Source: JBBATK01 sp044228285 (GTDB lineage: Bacteria; Bacteroidota; Ignavibacteria; Kapaibacteriales; NICIL-2). From it: DNA of 64,000 nucleotides. The notes under the pieces were generated by a model. It searched no databases. It was not told the DNA's origin and worked only from the letters and a program-made list of their open reading frames with translations. Both the position numbers and the translations under genes were made by a program. Positions 61,701-64,000 of the stretch are shown here, piece by piece (position 1 is the first letter of the stretch; the number at the start of each line of letters is the position of its first letter). Where the stretch lies: positions 160,899-224,898 of the forward strand of contig JBGAVD010000007.1 of assembly GCA_044228285.1 (NCBI GenBank), read 5' to 3'.

Positions 61701-64000
61701 AGCTGATACTTGGTGCTACGTTATCGTTAACGGTGATTGTTTGTGCACAGGTTGTGCTGTTACCGCACAAGTCAGCTGCTCTGTAGGTACGGACAACGGT
61801 GTACTTGTTTGCACAAGTCATATTTACCGTTGCGTCTGATACGAAGCTGATCACTGCTGGACCACTACAGTTGTCTGTTGCGGTCACACCAGTTGTTGTT
61901 TGTGCTGGTACTGCGCTTGCGCAGGTTACCGTTACACTTGTTGGACATGTCATTGATGGAGCAACATTGTCACGTACAGTAATCAATTGATTACAGGTTG
62001 TAAAGTTGCCACATGCATCTGCTGCAGTCCAGGTTACGAAGTAGTTATAGTTACCTGGGCAACCATCGGAAACTGGATTACAGTTGAAGTGCGTGATTGA
62101 GATAATACCGCTGCAGTTATCGGTTGCTGTTGCGCGACCAAATGCTGGGTTGGTATCTGGGTCAAAGTTCGCTGAGCAGCTCAAGGTGATATCTGGTGGA
62201 CAGGTAATGCTTGGTGCTGTGTTGTCGGTTACAGTGATCATTTGTGCTGCTGTTGCTGTATTGCCACATGCATCACTTGCTACCCACTTGCGATTGACGA
62301 CATAGTTACCTGGACAGTTGCCATCGATACGGATATCGCTGGTGCCAACTGTTACTGTACCACAGTTATCGGTTGCTGTTGCTGTTCCGATTGATGGTGA
62401 AAGCAGACCAAGATCACAGGTTACCGTAACATTTGCTGGAGCATTGATTGCTGGTGCAATGATATCGTTAATCAAAATGATCTGGGCACACGTTGATGTG
62501 TTACCACACACATCCGCTGCGCGGAAGGTACGGGTTACTGTGAACTTGTTGATGCAGCTCACATTGCTTGTTACATCACCAACAACTGTTACGGTTGTTG
62601 CACCACCACAATTGTCGTTAGCTGTTACACCAACGGTCGTTTGTGCTGGAATTGAACCAGCGCATGAGAAGCTCACACCTGCTGGGCAGATGATTGTTGG
62701 AGCTACATTATCATTTACTGTGATGATCTGGCTACAGGTCGCTGTATTGCTACAGAGGTCTGTTGCGCGATACGTACGAGTTACTGTGTACTTGTTCACA
62801 CAGCTTACGTTGCTTGTTACATCGTTAACGAAGCTAATCGTTGTCGCACCACCACAGTTATCTGTTGCGGTTACTGTCGCGACGTTCTGAGCTGGAACTG
62901 CTGATGCACAAGTAACTGTGAGTGCAACTGGGCAGGTCATGCTTGGTGCTACGTTATCAAATACGACGATTGTCTGTGCACAGGTTGTTGTATTGCTACA
63001 AGCATCTGTTGCCTTGAACGTACGCACAACGGTGAACTGATTAGCGCAGACGCTGCTTGTTGTTACATCGCCTACTACACTCAAGCTCACTGAACCACTG
63101 CAATTATCTGTTGCTGTTACACCCGTTGTGCTTTGTGCTGGAATTGCACTTGCACAGGTTACTGTGGTGTTCGCTGGACAGGTCATGCTTGGCGCTACGT
63201 TATCATTAACCGTAATTGTATGTGAACAGGTTGATGTATTGCTACACAAGTCTGTTGCACGGAATGTGCGGGTAACGGTGTACTTGTTAACACAGCTTAC
63301 GTTGCTTGTGACATCGCTTATAAATGCTACTGTCACAGCACCACCACAGTTATCCGATGCACTTACACCACTGGTGTTTTGTGCTGGAACTGATGAAGAA
63401 CAGGTTACAGTCATGTTGACTGGACATGTAATTGTTGGTGCCTGTGTATCATTGACTGTAATCAATTGTGCACAGGTTGCTGTGTTGCTACACAAGTCAC
63501 TTGCTCTGAATGTGCGGGTGATTGTGTACTTGTTAGCGCAGCTTACGTTGCTTGTTACATCACTTACCAATGTGACTGTTGCAACACCACCGCAGTTATC
63601 GCCTGCCGTTACACCAGTTGTTACTTGTGCTGGTACTGCACTTGCACAGGTTACTGTTGTATTCGTTGGGCAGCTAATGGTTGGTGCTACGTTGTCAAAC
63701 ACCGTAATGATTTGTGCACAGGTTGCTGTGTTGTTACACAAGTCTGTTGCGCGGAACGTACGGGTGACGGTGAACTTGTTCACACAGATAATGTTGCTGG
63801 TTGCATCGCCTACAAGAGTGATGCTCGCAGCTCCATTACAGTTGTCTGTTGCTGTTACACCTGTTGTTGTCTGTGCTGGAATTGCACTTGCACAGGTTAC
63901 TGTGGTGTTCGCTGGACAGCTGATACTTGGTGCTACGTTATCGTTAACGGTGATTGTTTGTGCACAGGTTGTGCTGTTACCGCACAAGTCAGCTGCTCTG
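55738..64000 (-). CDS. Giant HYR-repeat T9SS surface adhesin, partial (N-terminus beyond window)
   Basis: More than 2750 residues, open to the right edge of the window, so the start and signal peptide lie outside. Most of it is tandem ~80-residue HYR (hyalin repeat) domains with the pattern NDNVAPxxxCPANxTVTCAS, then VTATDNC, then RTFRATDLCGNTATCAQ. The paired cysteines suggest disulfides. Later modules alternate in two types (SAADINNGSTDNCG and ATVNVIDN styles). A PKD-like domain (ATGGNSFNYSWSGSG) follows near the end. The last ~85 residues are a T9SS type A sorting domain (FVAPNPFTSEFTFSF, LKLIDLSGRVLETI, NGVYLLNFSQG). It is probably a cell-surface adhesin or extracellular matrix protein. 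No enzymatic domain is seen in the visible part. Confidence 0.9.
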   Translation of the reverse strand, partial: RAADLCGNSTTCAQTITVNDNVAPSISCPANTTVTCASAIPAQTTTGVTATDNCNGAASITLVGDATSNIICVNKFTVTRTFRATDLCNNTATCAQIITVFDNVAPTISCPTNTTVTCASAVPAQVTTGVTAGDNCGGVATVTLVSDVTSNVSCANKYTITRTFRASDLCSNTATCAQLITVNDTQAPTITCPVNMTVTCSSSVPAQNTSGVSASDNCGGAVTVAFISDVTSNVSCVNKYTVTRTFRATDLCSNTSTCSHTITVNDNVAPSMTCPANTTVTCASAIPAQSTTGVTATDNCSGSVSLSVVGDVTTSSVCANQFTVVRTFKATDACSNTTTCAQTIVVFDNVAPSMTCPVALTVTCASAVPAQNVATVTATDNCGGATTISFVNDVTSNVSCVNKYTVTRTYRATDLCSNTATCSQIITVNDNVAPTIICPAGVSFSCAGSIPAQTTVGVTANDNCGGATTVTVVGDVTSNVSCINKFTVTRTFRAADVCGNTSTCAQIILINDIIAPAINAPANVTVTCDLGLLSPSIGTATATDNCGTVTVGTSDIRIDGNCPGNYVVNRKWVASDACGNTATAAQMITVTDNTAPSITCPPDITLSCSANFDPDTNPAFGRATATDNCSGIISITHFNCNPVSDGCPGNYNYFVTWTAADACGNFTTCNQLITVRDNVAPSMTCPTSVTVTCASAVPAQTTTGVTATDNCSGPAVISFVSDATVNMTCANKYTVVRTYRAADLCGNSTTCAQTITVNDNVAPSISCPANTTVTCASAIPAQTTTGVTATDNCNGAASITLVGDATSNIICVNKFTVTRTFRATDLCNNTATCAQIITVFDNVAPTISCPTNTTVTCASAVPAQVTTGVTAGDNCGGVATVTLVSDVTSNVSCANKYTITRTFRASDLCSNTATCAQLITVNDTQAPTITCPVNMTVTCSSSVPAQNTSGVSASDNCGGAVTVAFISDVTSNVSCVNKYTVTRTFRATDLCSNTSTCSHTITVNDNVAPSMTCPANTTVTCASAIPAQSTTGVTATDNCSGSVSLSVVGDVTTSSVCANQFTVVRTFKATDACSNTTTCAQTIVVFDNIAPSMTCPVAVTVSCASSIPTQNPSVVTATDNCGGATTISYVSDVTSNVSCVNKFTITRTYKATDLCGNSATCTQIITVNDNAVPTFTFCPANVTLNCSDPRTPTTTGTATAMDNCSAPTVTPTDVITPGSCPGNFTITRIWTAADACSNTATCAQILVIRDVTAPAITCPANVTISCTDSRIPGVGPVGQATATDNCGTAIVNYDDFAAVGSCTNITITRVWRASDACGNTATCTQIISVIDVTPPTMTLPANITVSCTSSLAPATTGRATATDNCSKVASITWFDCAPEFHGCPGNFTFDRTWTAADACGNFVTGNQSITVVANIPPSITCPAAVTVSCADAIPAVNLGSVTATAACSATVSVSFVGDAYTNQSCANRVTIIRTYKAVDECGNSAVCTQTITVNDQTAPSFNCPASMTVNCPASTEPSNTGVPTGVVDNCSGTPTTTYADTREDGSCPNNYKINRKWTATDACGNTSTCVQVIFVRDVTPPTIACPGNMTVSSAAGTSGMNPSAGDACGSVTVAYSLSGATSGTGTNMVGRTLAPGTTVVVWVATDACGNTASCSFTIFYDPSPAPLVFPDCNGRTIAKVANSGLSYVVGDNWSEFVPTVNDNCTNVVLSNNLTGVESLTGYQFPLGPTQLTWNLTDDCGVRAECSFKVVVEDKLDPAVSCHPTVVYLNEQGVATVNAAAIVDAAPHRNVVSMSVNPSSFNCSQLGANTVVLSSIDNNGIASECSTTVTVVDAIAPVLSVPANITVSSASNDCGSLVNLNASATDNCTPYVAVKYTSANNHVGDDFDSFNNGDASDNNPAGRHTNTFHFPIGTTSVTAIAVDNSNNKSVAQFTVTVLDASMPVARAKNVLVSLDATGHARINAADVNNSSYDACGINAVSISQNQFDCTQVGPNPVMLSVSDSHGNSASTVAVVNVIDDVKPTVLVKPATVFLNADGLATISAADINNGSTDNCGIATMSVYPTSFHPTQLGETKAVLTVVDVNGNFAFANTTVTVKDNVAPAIVKPADLIVNTSATSCDAIVSLHVSARDNSNVQPRIMYTSGNNMCGLDADDWHRTTPSFGKFRFPLGTTTVTAVAYDNANNQSSTTFTVTVLDQNAPVVVANNIVVDLNANGVATINVADVDAGSRDNCTMSSLTLSKTNFNCNDIGNSRVTLTGVDAAGNVSKTDFTVSVRDIIVPTLVTKDATITLNADGFATISKSDVDNGTTDNCSDLFWTISKTSFDCSEVGANTVVVTVRDRYNNSISKPVVINVKAVAPTVATKNVTIALNANGAASVSAEQIDNGSAAVCGIASRIVTPSSFSCAQVGENVVTLSVTDAHGNVATAHAVVTVIDNTTPVARVRDITLNLTDGNATLTPSAVDDGSSDNCGSVASITLSQSTFSCQDAPSKTIIVTVTDAHGNSATASSVVTINALPGVSISAVPNSDVYTGGVATNLYLGYGPTALTLNANATGGNSFNYSWSGSGLSCTNCASPVFTPTDAGNYSFVATVTNNAGCSAQSSVTVCVKDIRAGNDQVWLCHNGSSMAVSGSQVSAHYPGYGTDFLGQCSQNGCTAARSISEDAENSNVYANDVELFVAPNPFTSEFTFSFGGSSREPATLKLIDLSGRVLETIERVSQHTEVKLGGAQQNGVYLLNFSQGSITKTIRLVKID
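60746..64000 (-). repeat. Internal 2,217-bp tandem duplication in the HYR gene
   Basis: The segment 62963-64000 appears identical to 60746-61783, an offset of 2217 bp, or 739 codons. The duplication runs on past the window edge. It is in frame, so a block of nine HYR domains is doubled. Identity at silent positions indicates a very recent event or ongoing gene conversion. Confidence 0.85.

Noticed and set aside
56519..62890. Many plus-strand frames opposite the HYR gene
   Set aside because: They mirror the repeat structure of the minus-strand gene, with no independent signals, so they are shadows.

Overview
The window looks like a chromosomal segment of a Gram-negative bacterium in the Bacteroidota/Chlorobi/Kapabacteria neighbourhood. 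The support is three large exported proteins with type IX secretion (T9SS) C-terminal sorting domains, TPR-class III cyclase proteins, outer-membrane barrels, a TonB-dependent receptor, and few convincing Shine-Dalgarno sequences. The species cannot be fixed from sequence alone.

Layout. 1-2.9 kb: two tandem, translationally coupled TPR proteins, one ending in a class III cyclase domain. 2.9-11.2 kb: small secreted, lipoprotein and propeller-like hypothetical proteins on the minus strand, a nucleotidyltransferase broken by an in-frame amber codon, and many degenerate copies of a dispersed intergenic repeat. 11.2-14.9 kb: two IS4-type insertion sequences of different isoforms, each with its own 9-bp target duplication, around an unknown gene. 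15.4-30.2 kb: a genomic island bounded by a 110-bp direct repeat that contains the 3' half of tRNA-Asn and its terminator; the intact tRNA-Asn is at the right end. 30.3-53.7 kb: ordinary chromosome with an OmpA-like protein, a T9SS propeller protein, a lipase-like lipoprotein, a TonB-domain protein, an ATP-grasp enzyme, fructose-1,6-bisphosphatase, two glycosyltransferases, a TonB-dependent receptor, a dicarboxylate/glutamate symporter, an HGSNAT-like membrane protein and purine nucleoside phosphorylase. 53.7-55.7 kb: non-coding, with a 37-bp tandem array. 55.7 kb to the end: a giant HYR-repeat T9SS adhesin that runs off the window.

The island is the most interesting part. It carries (i) a B12-type radical SAM RiPP-maturation enzyme followed by a 70-residue precursor-like peptide ending in an alternating Val/Ser tail, and (ii) a three-gene overlapping operon: a C5-cytosine DNA methyltransferase, a protein with both an N-terminal Hsp90/MORC-like ATPase and a C-terminal histidine-kinase-type ATPase, and a response regulator whose C-terminal helical region contains an RNSLAH motif matching the RX4H signature of HEPN ribonucleases. 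I read (ii) as a candidate methylation-linked phosphorelay defence system with a toxic RNase output; this is inference. The rest of the island is decaying: a third IS copy, several genes broken by in-frame stops, and a plus-strand phage- or plasmid-like remnant. No integrase is visible.
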